A stretch of 36,207 bases of DNA. Source: Myxococcales bacterium. GTDB taxonomy: Bacteria > Myxococcota_A > Polyangia > Polyangiales > Houyiibacteriaceae. Both the position numbers and the translations under genes were made by a program. Of the stretch, positions 9,341 to 18,343 are shown in pieces. The DNA lies in contig JAHELW010000009.1 of assembly GCA_024643985.1 (NCBI GenBank), positions 1-36,207 of the forward strand, read 5' to 3'. The notes beneath the pieces are model-generated. The model was not told the DNA's origin and did no database searches. It saw only the letters and a list, made by a program, of their open reading frames with translations. Numbering within the stretch: position 1 is the first letter of the stretch; each line of letters opens with the position of its first letter.

Positions 9341-11908
9341 ATGGACAGACGACGCGAGCAGAAGCGCAAGCGCGACGGACAGACGCGCCTTCGATCCCTG
9401 AAGGCGCTGTCTCACATGCTCCCCGTGCTGGCCTTCATCTATGCGATGGCCGCCGTCTTGTTCCTCGTTTCACCGCCTTTCATCCCATATCAGCCCCACG
9501 TCTTGATCTGCGGCACCGCCTCCGCGCTCTGCCTGCTGACCTGGGCAAGCATGCAGACCGACGACCCGCGGTTCGACACTCCAGTCTCCCTCATCACGAT
9601 CTCCATCGCCGCGGGCATGGGGCTCACGATGTTCGCCGTGAGCGGCGCGATCAGCAATACGACCACGCTCGCGATCGCCACGGTTGCCGCCGGCGCTCTT
9701 CTCTACCGCTTCGCGATGTTCGGGATGATGGTGGCGGTGGTCTTCATCGGTTGGATCCCGCTCGCCTGGGGCCATACCCAGAGCGAAGTGAGCCTCGGCA
9801 TGTTTCACCTGTGGGCGGCAACCGTCGTCGGCGGCCTCGTGCTCTGGTCACGCCAGCACCTCATGTTCAAGCTCTACGAAGAGGCCGAGGAAGCCCAGTC
9901 CATGCGCCGCCTCGCGACGGCGCAGGCCCGAACGCTCGAACGCGCCCGCGACGCCGCCCTCGCTTCCGCGCAGGCCAAAGGCCAGTTCCTCGCCAACGTG
10001 AGTCACGAGGTGCGCACGCCGCTCAACGGCATTCTGGGGCTCCTCCAGCTGATCGAACCCAAGGCGCTGCCACCGCGTCAGACGGAGTATTTGCACGAAG
10101 TGCACAAGTCCGCCCAGTCTCTCTTGGCGATCGTCAACGACCTGCTCGACCTCTCGAAGATCGAAGCCGGCGAGATGCGCCTCGAATCGGTGCCTTTCGA
10201 CGTCGCCGCGATGATGGAGGAAATCACGATCAACTACGCCTCTGCGGCAGACGCGAAAGGCATCGAGCTCCTCACCGAGGTCGACCCGAAAGTCCCGGCA
10301 GAGGTGTGCGGCGATCCTCTGCGCTTGCGCCAGGTCGTCTCCAACCTGGTCAACAACGCGATCAAGTTCACGAAAGAAGGTGAGGTCGTGGTGGGCGTCC
10401 GATTGGTGGACCTCGGCGCTGCGCATGCCACGCTCGAGATCCGGGTGTCGGACACGGGCGTCGGTATCTCGCAAGACCACGCGGAAAGCATCTTCCGGCC
10501 GTTCTCCCAGGGCGATGCTTCGACCACCCGCGAGTATGGCGGGACCGGGCTCGGGCTTCCGATCTGCCGCCAGCTCGTCGAGCTGATGGGCGGCCGGCTT
10601 CGTTTGGACAGCACACCGGGCGAAGGCAGTATTTTCTACTTCGACGCGCGCTTCGAGCTCGAGGAGCGCTTGAGCAGGGAATTCGAAGCCGTGACGGAAG
10701 CGCTCTCGGGCATGCGCGTGCTCGTCCTCGACCGCAACAGCAAGGCGCGCGAAACGCTCGTGGCACAGCTCGAAGCGTGGGACATGAGCGCGACGACCAT
10801 GCCGAACTTCGATGCAGCTCTGCGCGCTTTTCGAGCTCCACCTTTTCCCAACGTCGCCCTCGTCGACCTCCGAAGCCTCGGTAGCGAATGGCGGCCGCGG
10901 CTCGCGGAGCTAGCCAAAGCCGCGACCCTGCGAAGAAGTGCCCTCATCGCGGTCTGCTCACACAAGCACGAAATCAGCGAGCTTCGGGACGCCGGTGTTC
11001 GTGTGCACGTGGAAAAGCCGATTCGTCGCGCCAAGATCATCGCCGCTCTGTTGGAGGCCAGCAATCGCGACCCCGCGCTCGGTGAGCGACTCGAGGAAGC
11101 CGAGCGCCAGTCGCTTCCCGCGCCACCCCCGAAGACCCGCAAGTCCAACGGAATGCGGGTGTTGGTCGCGGAGGACAACGCGGTCAACCAAAAGGTCGTG
11201 CAAGCCCATCTGCACGCCCTCGGCTACGAGGTGGACATCGTCGGCGACGGCGTCGCGGCCATCGATGCACTGAACGAGAACCCCGACTACGCGGCGGTCA
11301 TCATGGATGGTCAGATGCCCCGCATGGACGGCTACGAAGCGACCCGCGCGCAGCGCCTGCGCGAGGCCGAAACCGGCCAGCCACGCGTGCCGATCATCGC
11401 ACTCACCGCGCACGCGATGACCGGAGATAGGAGCACGGCGTTTGCCGCAGGGATGGACGACTACCTCTCGAAGCCTTTTACGCAGAAGCAACTCGAAAAA
11501 GCGCTCGTTCGCTGGGCTGCTCGTCGCTCCTTGGGTCCCTCCGCGCTTCCTCGTGAGGTGCTCGACACGACGGTGACCTCCCAGCTGTTGGAGCTCGAAG
11601 AGGAAGAGCCCGGTTTTCTTTGCGAGGTGATCGCCAGCTTTTTCGCGACCGCCGAAAAGAGCATCGCCAAAATGAAGGATGCCGTCGCAAATGACGACTT
11701 GAAGTCACTGCGCGCGGCGGCCCACATGGTGCGAGGCAGCAGCCAGCAGCTGGGCGCACGACGCTTCGGGGCGACGTGCGCCAAGCTCGAGAACGCAGAC
11801 GTCGCGTGTGAGGCCGCGCCGATCGTACGAGACCTCGAGCACGATCTCGAAGGTGCTCGAGAGGCCCTGACGGCTCTCGCCGACCGAGCTCTCGACGCCG
11901 CATCTTAG
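9341..11908 (+). CDS. Tripartite hybrid histidine kinase: multi-TM sensor, HisKA-HATPase, degenerate receiver, receiver, Hpt
   Basis: Hydrophobic N-terminus with about six TM segments; H-box SHEVRTPLNGILG; N-box NLVNNAIKFT; DTGVGIS; GTGLGLPICRQLVELMGG; second receiver VAEDNAVNQK...IMDGQMPRMDG...SKPF; Hpt AAHMVRGSSQQLGA. Start 9341 ATG preferred; the track uses TTG 9326. Confidence 0.93.
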   Translation: MDRRREQKRKRDGQTRLRSLKALSHMLPVLAFIYAMAAVLFLVSPPFIPYQPHVLICGTASALCLLTWASMQTDDPRFDTPVSLITISIAAGMGLTMFAVSGAISNTTTLAIATVAAGALLYRFAMFGMMVAVVFIGWIPLAWGHTQSEVSLGMFHLWAATVVGGLVLWSRQHLMFKLYEEAEEAQSMRRLATAQARTLERARDAALASAQAKGQFLANVSHEVRTPLNGILGLLQLIEPKALPPRQTEYLHEVHKSAQSLLAIVNDLLDLSKIEAGEMRLESVPFDVAAMMEEITINYASAADAKGIELLTEVDPKVPAEVCGDPLRLRQVVSNLVNNAIKFTKEGEVVVGVRLVDLGAAHATLEIRVSDTGVGISQDHAESIFRPFSQGDASTTREYGGTGLGLPICRQLVELMGGRLRLDSTPGEGSIFYFDARFELEERLSREFEAVTEALSGMRVLVLDRNSKARETLVAQLEAWDMSATTMPNFDAALRAFRAPPFPNVALVDLRSLGSEWRPRLAELAKAATLRRSALIAVCSHKHEISELRDAGVRVHVEKPIRRAKIIAALLEASNRDPALGERLEEAERQSLPAPPPKTRKSNGMRVLVAEDNAVNQKVVQAHLHALGYEVDIVGDGVAAIDALNENPDYAAVIMDGQMPRMDGYEATRAQRLREAETGQPRVPIIALTAHAMTGDRSTAFAAGMDDYLSKPFTQKQLEKALVRWAARRSLGPSALPREVLDTTVTSQLLELEEEEPGFLCEVIASFFATAEKSIAKMKDAVANDDLKSLRAAAHMVRGSSQQLGARRFGATCAKLENADVACEAAPIVRDLEHDLEGAREALTALADRALDAAS

Positions 11909-11921
11909 CGAGGCGTTCGGC

Positions 11922-12731
11922 CTAGTTGCCCTGCGGCGCGCCGGAAAGTCTCATCGCATCGGCGATCCAGCTATCGCGGATCGTGTGCTCCGGAACGCCT
12001 TCGATGTGGTCGACGAGCCATTCCACGTCGGACGGCTCGAATCGCGCGATCTGATGGAAATGATAGATGCCCAAACGGTTGAGTGTGCGCTCCAGCATGG
12101 GATCGACGCCCTGAAGCCGCTGGAGGTCGTCGCGCGGACCGTAGGGTTGCACCATGAGCCACGCGGGAGGTCTCGACTCGCCGCTCGTCTTGAGCTCGAG
12201 CTCGGCCTCGCGGAGCCGTGCTTTGAGCTGTTCGATGTCGTCGAGCATTCGCTCGTGAATGCCGTGGAGCACCTCGAGCTCGGTTTGCAGCCGCTGCCCG
12301 CGCGCCTCCGCCTGACGGAGAGTGCTCTGGGCCTCGTCCCGCTCTTCGACGGCGAGCTTGAGCTCGCGCCTCAGGTCCTCTGCGGACTCGCGGGAGGTCG
12401 GCTGCTCCTGCGCGTCGATCGTGGAGAGCCGCTCGTTGGCGACGTTCAAAGCACGATTGCGCGAATCGAGGGTGGCCGTCAGTTGGCGCTTCGCGCGCTG
12501 GAGTGCGTCGGTCTTCTCACGGAACGCCGCGAGGTCTCTTTCGAGAGCCTGACTGCGCTGCTCCTGCGCGATCAGGTCCGAGCGTGCTTCGTCGAGCTCG
12601 AGCTCGAGCGTTCTCGCCCGCATCGGTGCGATGAGCTTCCCCCAGAGCACCTGGAGGAGCCACAGCAGCGCCGCACCTGCTACGGCCGCGATCAGCAGCA
12701 CGCCGATCATCTGCAGCATCAAATAGATCAC
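11922..12731 (-). CDS. Membrane-anchored coiled-coil protein with C-terminal helix-hairpin-helix-like domain
   Basis: N-terminal TM (MLQMIGVLLIAAVAGAALLWLLQVLW), long coiled coil, C-terminal DDLQRLQGVDPMLERTLNRLGIYHFHQIARFEPSDVEWL. GTG start. Confidence 0.8.
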   Translation of the reverse strand: MIYLMLQMIGVLLIAAVAGAALLWLLQVLWGKLIAPMRARTLELELDEARSDLIAQEQRSQALERDLAAFREKTDALQRAKRQLTATLDSRNRALNVANERLSTIDAQEQPTSRESAEDLRRELKLAVEERDEAQSTLRQAEARGQRLQTELEVLHGIHERMLDDIEQLKARLREAELELKTSGESRPPAWLMVQPYGPRDDLQRLQGVDPMLERTLNRLGIYHFHQIARFEPSDVEWLVDHIEGVPEHTIRDSWIADAMRLSGAPQGN

Positions 12732-13045
12732 GAGTCACCTCCCCCGCCGCCGCTCTCTTCGGCGACTCGCAGGCTCGCGCGCACAATACGGACCCCCCGG
12801 ACCATGCTCACGATTCGCTCCGCACGCCTCGCCTCCGACGCGCTGCCCACCTGCCCGCGAAGCTCGACGTCGCGGCCGTCGACCACTGGAACCACCTCGG
12901 TCAGGCCGGCCCGGTCGAGGTTTTGCGTCACCCTCGTAGCCACATCCCACTCGATTTGGTGAGGGGCGCTGCTGAGACACGAAAACCACACGACATAGCC
13001 AAGGAAGCCTGCCGAAGCCGTGCCAAAGACTGCCTTCTTCCACAT
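12728..13045 (-). CDS. Membrane-anchored BON-domain-like protein (105 aa)
   Basis: N-terminal TM, then VATRVTQNLDRAGLTEVVPVVDGRDVELRGQVGSASEARRAERIVSMVRGVRIVRASLRV (BON-like). Overlaps the next gene by 4 bp (GTGA). Confidence 0.75.
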   Translation of the reverse strand: MWKKAVFGTASAGFLGYVVWFSCLSSAPHQIEWDVATRVTQNLDRAGLTEVVPVVDGRDVELRGQVGSASEARRAERIVSMVRGVRIVRASLRVAEESGGGGGDS

Positions 13046-13186
13046 TGCGAGGGTTGCCTACGAGCCGCATTGAACCCGATTCGCCGGGAAAATGCCATGT
13101 TCCGACAGGGCGGGATCGGCTCGAAGGGCGAGGGAGCACACAAAAGGGGCCGGGCCGCCACCCGAACGGGTGCCTGCGAGGGCTGC

Positions 13187-13735
13187 TCACGCCGAAAGAG
13201 GATGCCGCTCGACGATCTCGAAAAGCCGTCGCTCCCGATCGCTCGACCAGGTGTAGAGGGCGACGGAACGCACCGTGAACGAGGCCCTGCCCACGTCGAG
13301 CGCCTCGGCCCACCGGAGCGCCTCCCGCCGCTCGCCCCCCTTTGCGCGGCGCTGGATGCGCGCGATGGTCATGTGCGGAAGCGGCGGACGATCGTCAGGA
13401 GGCGCGTCCGCCGCCGTCAGCAGCGGTGCGCGCGCTTCGAGTATCATCTCGCTCAGCGCCTCGCGGCCGTCCGCGATCATGGCCGAGAGCGCCGAAGGCT
13501 TGCGTGGGTTTCCAAGCGGCTTCACCCCACTGAAGGTGCCCTGCACTTGCGCCAGTGACTGAAACGTTTCGATCAGCGTCCACGCTTTTCGAGCGTCCAG
13601 CTCTTGCACGGCGCCCAGAAAGCCCAATGTGACGTGAAAGTCGTGAGCGCCGAACACGCGAACCCGGGGCGGCGCTTGCGGAAGCTCGAAGCCCTCGACT
13701 TGCATCGGAAAGGCGATGAACCAATTAGGGGCCAC
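13187..13735 (-). CDS. thpR: RNA 2',3'-cyclic phosphodiesterase / 2'-5' RNA ligase family
   Basis: Two HxT motifs, FHVTLGFLG and PHMTIARI, with correct spacing and N-terminal FIAFPM; GTG start. Confidence 0.9.
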   Translation of the reverse strand: MAPNWFIAFPMQVEGFELPQAPPRVRVFGAHDFHVTLGFLGAVQELDARKAWTLIETFQSLAQVQGTFSGVKPLGNPRKPSALSAMIADGREALSEMILEARAPLLTAADAPPDDRPPLPHMTIARIQRRAKGGERREALRWAEALDVGRASFTVRSVALYTWSSDRERRLFEIVERHPLSA

Positions 13736-13775
13736 GCCGCGAGTCTAGGCCCATCCAAGATCGCTTGCGAGACTC

Positions 13776-14570
13776 ATGCCGATTACTGAAGCCTTCAGCG
13801 ACTCCTTACGAGCGCATCCTCTATACACTTGGGCAGTCCTCGGCATCATCATGCTCGGAGTCGTGAGCTTCGTGCTCCTTTTGTTCATCTCGGCGCCGTA
13901 CGGACGGCACCTTCGCCCGGGCTGGGGCCCTACGATCAACGCAACGGCGCTTTGGGTCATCATGGAGGCGCCGTCTCCCATCTCGTTCGCGTTCGTCTAC
14001 TTCATGTCCGACAGGGCGTTCGAGACGGTGCCGCTGATTCTGTTCGGCATGTTCATGCTGCACTACGTGTACCGCTCGTTCATCTATCCGTTCCGGATGC
14101 GCGGGGGTCACAAGCGAAAGCCGCTCGTCACGGGTGGGCTGGCGTTTGCCTTCAACGTCGCGAACGGCTCCACCAATGCATTCGCGATCACCGAGCTCGC
14201 CCCTCACCTCTGGAGCACGGCGTGGCTGAACGATCCCCGTTTCATCCTCGGCGTCGCCGTCTTTTTCACGGGTTTCGCGATCAACCAGCACTCGGATGCA
14301 GTGCTCCGAAACCTCCGAAAGCCTGGCGAAAGCGGCTACAAGATCCCCTACGGCGGGCTCTATCGGTGGCTCTCGAGCCCGAACTACTTCGGCGAGATCG
14401 TCGAGTGGATCGGTTTCGCCGTCGCCGCGTGGACGGTCCCAGCCTGGGTTTTCGCCTGGTTCACGGCAACCAACCTCATTCCACGCGCGTTTTCGAACCA
14501 TCGCTGGTATCTCGAGCACTTCAGCGACTACCCGAAAAACCGGCGCGCGATCATTCCTTTTCTGCTTTAG
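13776..14570 (+). CDS. 3-oxo-5-alpha-steroid 4-dehydrogenase (steroid 5-alpha-reductase) family membrane protein
   Basis: C-terminal signature NLRKPGESGYKIPYGGLYRWLSSPNYFGEIVEWIGFA...HRWYLEHFSDYPKNRRAIIPFLL closely resembles SRD5A1/2; multiple TM segments. Confidence 0.9.
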   Translation: MPITEAFSDSLRAHPLYTWAVLGIIMLGVVSFVLLLFISAPYGRHLRPGWGPTINATALWVIMEAPSPISFAFVYFMSDRAFETVPLILFGMFMLHYVYRSFIYPFRMRGGHKRKPLVTGGLAFAFNVANGSTNAFAITELAPHLWSTAWLNDPRFILGVAVFFTGFAINQHSDAVLRNLRKPGESGYKIPYGGLYRWLSSPNYFGEIVEWIGFAVAAWTVPAWVFAWFTATNLIPRAFSNHRWYLEHFSDYPKNRRAIIPFLL

Positions 14571-14648
14571 CCCGCAGACTTGCGTCCCTGCCCCGATTGA
14601 CGCGACAATGTGCGGCCAGGGGCGCACGTCGTCGGGGAGGGATGCACG

Positions 14649-17087
14649 GTGGCCGACAAGGACTCGAGCTCGCGAAAAGAACCGTCTGATCTGTTCAAGG
14701 TCGACCAGCCGACACCATCGCTTGCGCCGGTCGACAAGATCGTCCTGCCGCCCGCAGAGGCTCTGAAGCGGCGCATTCGACGTTTCATCGCCGCCGGCAT
14801 CGCTGCCGTCATCTTCTTCCTGATCGCGCATTTCGTGCTCGGGCTGATCCGTGATGCCCGTCTCGCCTCCGCGCTAGACGAGGTGATCGACGACGCGAGC
14901 CCGGAAACCATCGAAAACGCGCTCAGCCTGCTCCGAAGTGAGCCCGACCCCAGCGTTCGCGCTCGGCTTCTCGCAACTGCGGCCCTCGGAGGTGATGGCG
15001 GGAAGCTCAAAGAGGCCGAGGCAGCCCTCGAAGAAAATGCCGCTCCGGACGATCCGGATCAGCGTGTGGCCCGTATCTACGTGTTGCTCGCGAAAGGCGA
15101 CGCGCGCGCCGCACACGCCGAAGCCGAACGGACGGCCAAGTACACGGATCAGGCGGACGCCTTCCTTCGCGGGCGCGCGATGACGGCCGTGGCGCGCGGA
15201 CAGTGGGGCCAGGCGCTCGAAGACGCGGAAGCGGTGGTCGCGGCGCGTCCCGGAGCACCGGAGCCTGCCGCCCTTCTCGCCCGGGTCAAGGCCGAGACGG
15301 AAGGTCCGGAGGCTGCGCTTGCGGCGCTCGATGAGCTGAGCCGTGACACGTCAGCGACGAAGATCGCGCGCGCGCGCGTCCTCGCGTCGACGCAGACGCA
15401 GGCCGAAGAAGCCCTCTCGCTCGCAGACGACGTGCTCGGCGACGACGGTGCAGCGGTCGTGCACGAAGCGTGGGCGCACTACGTCAAGGGGCTGGTCGCA
15501 TTCCGCAAAGGGGCAATCGGGGACGCGTACGCGCATGCGCGAGCTGCAGGCGAGCCGGACCTTCGCGTCGACGAGCCGCTCCTCGTGCAAACCGCGCAGC
15601 TCTTGCTGGCGCTCGGAAGAACGAGCGAAGCCAAACGCCTGCTCACGCGCCTCACGAGCGGTCCGTCGGCAGACCTCTTCACGCGAACGCACGTGATCGC
15701 GTGGTGGTACGCGCAAAGCGGCGACATGCGCGCGGGGCTCGCCACCCTCACCGGCGCCGGTTTTGGCCCGGATAAGGAGGCAAAACCGGCGCTTCGAGCG
15801 CTGGTGATCGCCGAGCTCCTGAAGGGTTCCCCGCGAAGCTCCGAGCAGGCGCGCGCGGCATCTCTCTATCGAGAGGCCGCCTCGGATCCCGATTGGGGCG
15901 TCGTCGCGTCGAATGCGCTCGCGAACGACCTTCTCGAACGAGGCGAGACCGAAGAGGCGCTGGAGGTGATCGAAGCCGGTCTTGCAGCGAATCCCAATCA
16001 CCTCATGCTGGTCGACACGGCAGCGCGCGCACACATCGATGCGGAACAGGTGAGCGAAGCACACCGCATCACGAAGTCGGCGCTCGAAGCGTTCGCGAAC
16101 GAGGGGTGGGCGCACGGCAGCCACGCCCGCATGCTGCTCGCGAAGGGCGAGTTCGCTGACGCTCTGGCTGCTCTCGACACCGCGGTGGAGCTCAGCCCAC
16201 ACGATGCTCAGCTCTTCGCTCTTCGCGGCGACGCGGCGCGCAACGAGGGTGCGACCGAGCGAGCCAAGGAGAGCTACGAGAAGGCCCTTCAGCTCGACGC
16301 GAGCGAGCCCCGGGCGCTATCGGGCTTCGTCGCGCTGCTGATCGACATGGGCCTCTTCCCGCGTGCAGCCGAGATCATCAAACAGATGGACGAAGCGAAA
16401 GTGCGCGACCTTCGCGCCGACGAGCAGCGCATTCGCTATCTCGTGAGGACGGGCGCGGGGCAGAGCGGGATGAGCACGGTGAGAAGCGCCGTATCGCGCC
16501 ACAGCAAGAACGTTCCGCTGAGGCTCGCCGCGGCGCGCGCGTGCCTGCAGGCCGAAGACTACACGCGCGCGGGCGTGTACTTTCAGCAAGCGAAACGCAA
16601 CGGCGCCGATGCGCGTATGGCAGAAACCGGCCTCGCGCTTGCCCAGGTGTTGGGACGGCGGAAGCTCGGCGCTGAAAACAGCCTCGAGCGCGCCCTCGAA
16701 GCCGTCGATGAGGAGGGGAAGCGCCTCGAGGCGGGGCCCGAGGTGCAGGTCTGGGAGCTGATCGTCAAAGCGCGGCTCGCGCTCGCCGACGAGAAACGGG
16801 GCTTGGCCGTTCGCTACGCCAAGCAGGCCGCCGCGATTCGCCCGGACGACGCGGACGTTCACATCCTGCAGGCGGACATCGAAGAGGACCGGGAGCGTTC
16901 CCCGGAGGAAGCGCTTCGCTCCGCCGTGGCCGCGCCGATTCCCATGCCGATTGCGGCCGGACGGCTTGCCGTGCTGCTCGGTCCGACCGACGAGGGCTGT
17001 GAGCTCGGGGCGGTTTACTTGAAGGCGAACCGAAACGGAAAGCAGGCGCGAAAAGCCCGCGATCTCCGCCGTGAATGCGCGAAGTGA
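14649..17087 (+). CDS. Single-TM TPR-repeat protein (about 812 aa)
   Basis: GTG 14649 preceded by GGGGAGGG; TM FIAAGIAAVIFFLIAHFVLGLI; many degenerate TPR units (e.g. DAQLFALRGDAARNEGATERAKESYEKALQLDASEPRAL). Confidence 0.85.
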   Translation: MADKDSSSRKEPSDLFKVDQPTPSLAPVDKIVLPPAEALKRRIRRFIAAGIAAVIFFLIAHFVLGLIRDARLASALDEVIDDASPETIENALSLLRSEPDPSVRARLLATAALGGDGGKLKEAEAALEENAAPDDPDQRVARIYVLLAKGDARAAHAEAERTAKYTDQADAFLRGRAMTAVARGQWGQALEDAEAVVAARPGAPEPAALLARVKAETEGPEAALAALDELSRDTSATKIARARVLASTQTQAEEALSLADDVLGDDGAAVVHEAWAHYVKGLVAFRKGAIGDAYAHARAAGEPDLRVDEPLLVQTAQLLLALGRTSEAKRLLTRLTSGPSADLFTRTHVIAWWYAQSGDMRAGLATLTGAGFGPDKEAKPALRALVIAELLKGSPRSSEQARAASLYREAASDPDWGVVASNALANDLLERGETEEALEVIEAGLAANPNHLMLVDTAARAHIDAEQVSEAHRITKSALEAFANEGWAHGSHARMLLAKGEFADALAALDTAVELSPHDAQLFALRGDAARNEGATERAKESYEKALQLDASEPRALSGFVALLIDMGLFPRAAEIIKQMDEAKVRDLRADEQRIRYLVRTGAGQSGMSTVRSAVSRHSKNVPLRLAAARACLQAEDYTRAGVYFQQAKRNGADARMAETGLALAQVLGRRKLGAENSLERALEAVDEEGKRLEAGPEVQVWELIVKARLALADEKRGLAVRYAKQAAAIRPDDADVHILQADIEEDRERSPEEALRSAVAAPIPMPIAAGRLAVLLGPTDEGCELGAVYLKANRNGKQARKARDLRRECAK

Positions 17088-17090
17088 GCG

Positions 17091-18224
17091 TCAGTCGACG
17101 TCGGCGAGAAGACCGGACATGCGCTCGACCGCGTCGATGTACTCGCTGACCATCTCCTCGACGATCTGGCGCGCCGGCTTTCGCGTGTTCATTTGACCGA
17201 CGACCTGTCCGACAGGCGTGCCGAGCAGCGCAGCGGAGCCCTCGGTCCCGCCCTGCGCAAAGCGCGTGATGCGCTGGGTCGCCTCTGCGGTGGCCATGAA
17301 CTGAAGCGGCATCGGCAAGAAGCCCGGGCAATCTGGATCTTCCTCCCAGGCGCGCGTGTACTCGGTCTTGAGCTGGCGGGCAGGTTTGCCGCTGATGGCG
17401 CGCGAGCGGATCGTCTTCGTGGAATCAGCGACGAGCAGCTTGTCGACGAGCGCTGGAATCGAGTCGGACTCCTCGGTCGTGAGCCAAATCGAGCCGGTCC
17501 AGACTCCGGCTGCACCCATCGCCATGGCCGCGGCCATCTGCCTTCCGGAGCCGATGCCGCCCGCGGCAAGCACGGGCGTCGGCGCAACGGCGTCGACGAC
17601 CTGCGGGAGCAACACCATCGTGCCGATTTCGCCGGTGTGGCCGCCGGCTTCGTACCCTGACGCAATCACGATGTCGACGCCGGCGTTCTTCTGCTTGACC
17701 GCTTGCCTCACGGTGCCACACAGCGCAGCCACCATGACGCCTTTGTCGTGCGCCTGACTGATGATGTCTTCTGGAGGCGGACCGAGCGCGTTGGCGATCA
17801 GCGCGATCGGATGATTCATCGCGACCTCGAAATGCGCGCGGCCGCCGGCCGCGGACCAGCCGAGCAGGCCCTCGATTTGCTCGACGTCGTCGGGGAGCGG
17901 AGGAACGCCGAACTTGTCGAGCAGGTCGTTGATCCACTTGCGGTGCGCAGGCGTGATCATCTGCTCGAGCTGTTCTTTCGAGACGTCGCCCTGGTCCTTG
18001 CCGATGTACTTCGCCGGAATGACGGTATCGACGCCGTAAGGTTTCCCGTCGACGTGCTCGTCGATCCACTTCAGCTCGAGCTCGAGCTGCTCCGGGCTGT
18101 AGGCCACCGCGCCCAGCACTCCGAGCCCGCCGGCCCGGCTCACCGCTGCCACGACGTCGCGGCAATGACTGAAGGCAAAGATCGGAAACTCGATCCCAAG
18201 CCGCTCACAAATCTCGGTCTTCAT
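17091..18224 (-). CDS. FMN-dependent nitronate monooxygenase / 2-nitropropane dioxygenase family oxidoreductase
   Basis: MKTEICERLGIEFPIFAFSHCRDVVAAVSRAGGLGVLGA; SGYEAGGHTGEIGTMVLLPQVVDA; PVLAAGGIGSGRQMAAAMAMGAAGVWTGS. Confidence 0.9.
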   Translation of the reverse strand: MKTEICERLGIEFPIFAFSHCRDVVAAVSRAGGLGVLGAVAYSPEQLELELKWIDEHVDGKPYGVDTVIPAKYIGKDQGDVSKEQLEQMITPAHRKWINDLLDKFGVPPLPDDVEQIEGLLGWSAAGGRAHFEVAMNHPIALIANALGPPPEDIISQAHDKGVMVAALCGTVRQAVKQKNAGVDIVIASGYEAGGHTGEIGTMVLLPQVVDAVAPTPVLAAGGIGSGRQMAAAMAMGAAGVWTGSIWLTTEESDSIPALVDKLLVADSTKTIRSRAISGKPARQLKTEYTRAWEEDPDCPGFLPMPLQFMATAEATQRITRFAQGGTEGSAALLGTPVGQVVGQMNTRKPARQIVEEMVSEYIDAVERMSGLLADVD

Positions 18225-18238
18225 CCAAACACCCGTCC

Positions 18239-18294
18239 AACCCCACGAAAACACGGCCGGAAAACGGGGTCAGACCCCGTTTTCGAGGGGTTAA
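18239..18294. repeat. Degraded second copy of the GGGGTCWGACCCC palindrome family
   Basis: AACCCCACGAAAAC-ACGGCCGGAAAAC-GGGGTC-A-GACCCCGTTTTCGAGGGGTTAA. The right half differs from the 9227-9275 copy at one position over GACCCC[T/G]TTTTCGAGGGGTTAA; the left arm is interrupted by a short partial duplication. Confidence 0.85.
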
Positions 18295-18295
18295 A

Positions 18296-18317
18296 AAAAT
18301 AGAACGTGTTCTATTTT
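18296..18317. promoter_or_regulatory. Perfect palindrome AAAATAGAAC-GT-GTTCTATTTT; candidate TetR-family (KstR-like) operator
   Basis: 10-bp perfect arms; core TAGAACGTGTTCTA matches the published KstR consensus TnnAACnnGTTnnA. About 72 bp upstream of the NMO start. Confidence 0.6.
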
Positions 18318-18343
18318 GACGGGTCGAGCGCCGCGAGTCAACC

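Noticed and set aside
13741-13775. 6-bp inverted repeat GAGTCT/AGACTC between divergent thpR and 5-alpha-reductase genes
   Set aside because: Too short to distinguish from chance in this window.
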